Below are positions 5,644 through 5,706 of a stretch of 5,706 nt of DNA, one piece after another (within the stretch, counting starts at the first letter, position 1; every line of letters starts with the position of its first letter). Under the pieces are notes generated by a model. It did not search any database. It worked only from the letters and a program-made list of their open reading frames with translations, and was not told the origin of the DNA. Origin of the DNA: an uncultured Lachnospiraceae bacterium (GTDB taxonomy: Bacteria; Bacillota; Clostridia; Lachnospirales; Lachnospiraceae); NCBI GenBank assembly GCA_910587895.1, contig CAJUOE010000081.1:1-5706 (forward strand), read 5' to 3'. A program made the translations under genes and the position numbers.

Positions 5644-5665
5644 TTCGTTTTCTCGAAGAATACAA
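5637..5665 (-). promoter_or_regulatory. Sigma-A promoter of the HTH gene (and truncated kinase)
   Basis: On the minus strand TTGTAT (5665-5660) is followed by exactly 17 nt and a perfect TATAAT (5642-5637). The -35 matches only in TTG. The leader would be about 20 nt. The truncated kinase probably has no promoter of its own and would be read from here. Confidence 0.6.
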
Positions 5666-5683
5666 GTGTAGCAACCTGTTTCA

Positions 5684-5701
5684 CCTCTTCTATATAAGAG
5701 G
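5684..5701. repeat. Short hairpin near the right edge
   Basis: CCTCTT (5684-5689) pairs with AAGAGG (5696-5701) around a 6-nt loop. No T-run follows on the minus strand, and the plus-strand side leaves the window after five bases, so a terminator for a gene outside cannot be judged. Confidence 0.35.
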
Positions 5702-5706
5702 AACGT

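Overview
The window looks like a chromosomal segment of a low-to-mid G+C Firmicute of class Clostridia, most likely family Lachnospiraceae. The grounds are the short (752-residue) clostridial form of glycogen phosphorylase, a TIGR04086/DUF3792 membrane protein, the KdgK sequence type, a small excisionase-like HTH protein, strong GGAGG ribosome binding sites and sigma-A-type promoters. This assignment rests on remembered family resemblance, not on a search.

Layout. Positions 1-100 (minus) hold a 5'-truncated piece of the ATPase gene ychF that runs off the left edge. Positions 101-423 have no credible gene. They hold a striking 63-bp near-palindrome, a small abutting hairpin, a candidate promoter and a 13-bp LacI/CcpA-like palindrome, all upstream of glgP. 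The intact glycogen phosphorylase gene glgP (plus) follows at 424-2682. It converges on an intact CNNM/CorC-type ion transporter gene (minus, 2835-4115), with a terminator hairpin between them. The transporter gene is divergent from a small four-helix membrane protein gene (plus, 4285-4695). That 169-bp divergent region has a good transporter promoter and a perfect 10-bp inverted repeat over the small gene's -10 region. The small gene converges on a 5'-truncated 2-keto-3-deoxygluconate kinase gene (minus, 4766-5428). The kinase piece overlaps by 4 bp the end of a 61-residue HTH protein gene (minus, 5425-5610), which has its own promoter overlapped by an AT-rich palindrome.

How the parts work together. 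There is no evidence of one multigene pathway. glgP (glycogen breakdown), the CorC-type transporter (Mg2+ or related ion homeostasis) and the DUF3792 protein are separately transcribed, ordinary genes. The unusual part is at the edges: both end genes, ychF and kdgK, have lost their 5' portions, and each break abuts unrelated sequence. This suggests past rearrangement or insertion. I see no CRISPR array, rRNA or tRNA gene, complete insertion sequence or recognisable defence system, and no convincing new multigene system. The best leads are the kinase/HTH junction, the large palindrome and the palindromic candidate operators.
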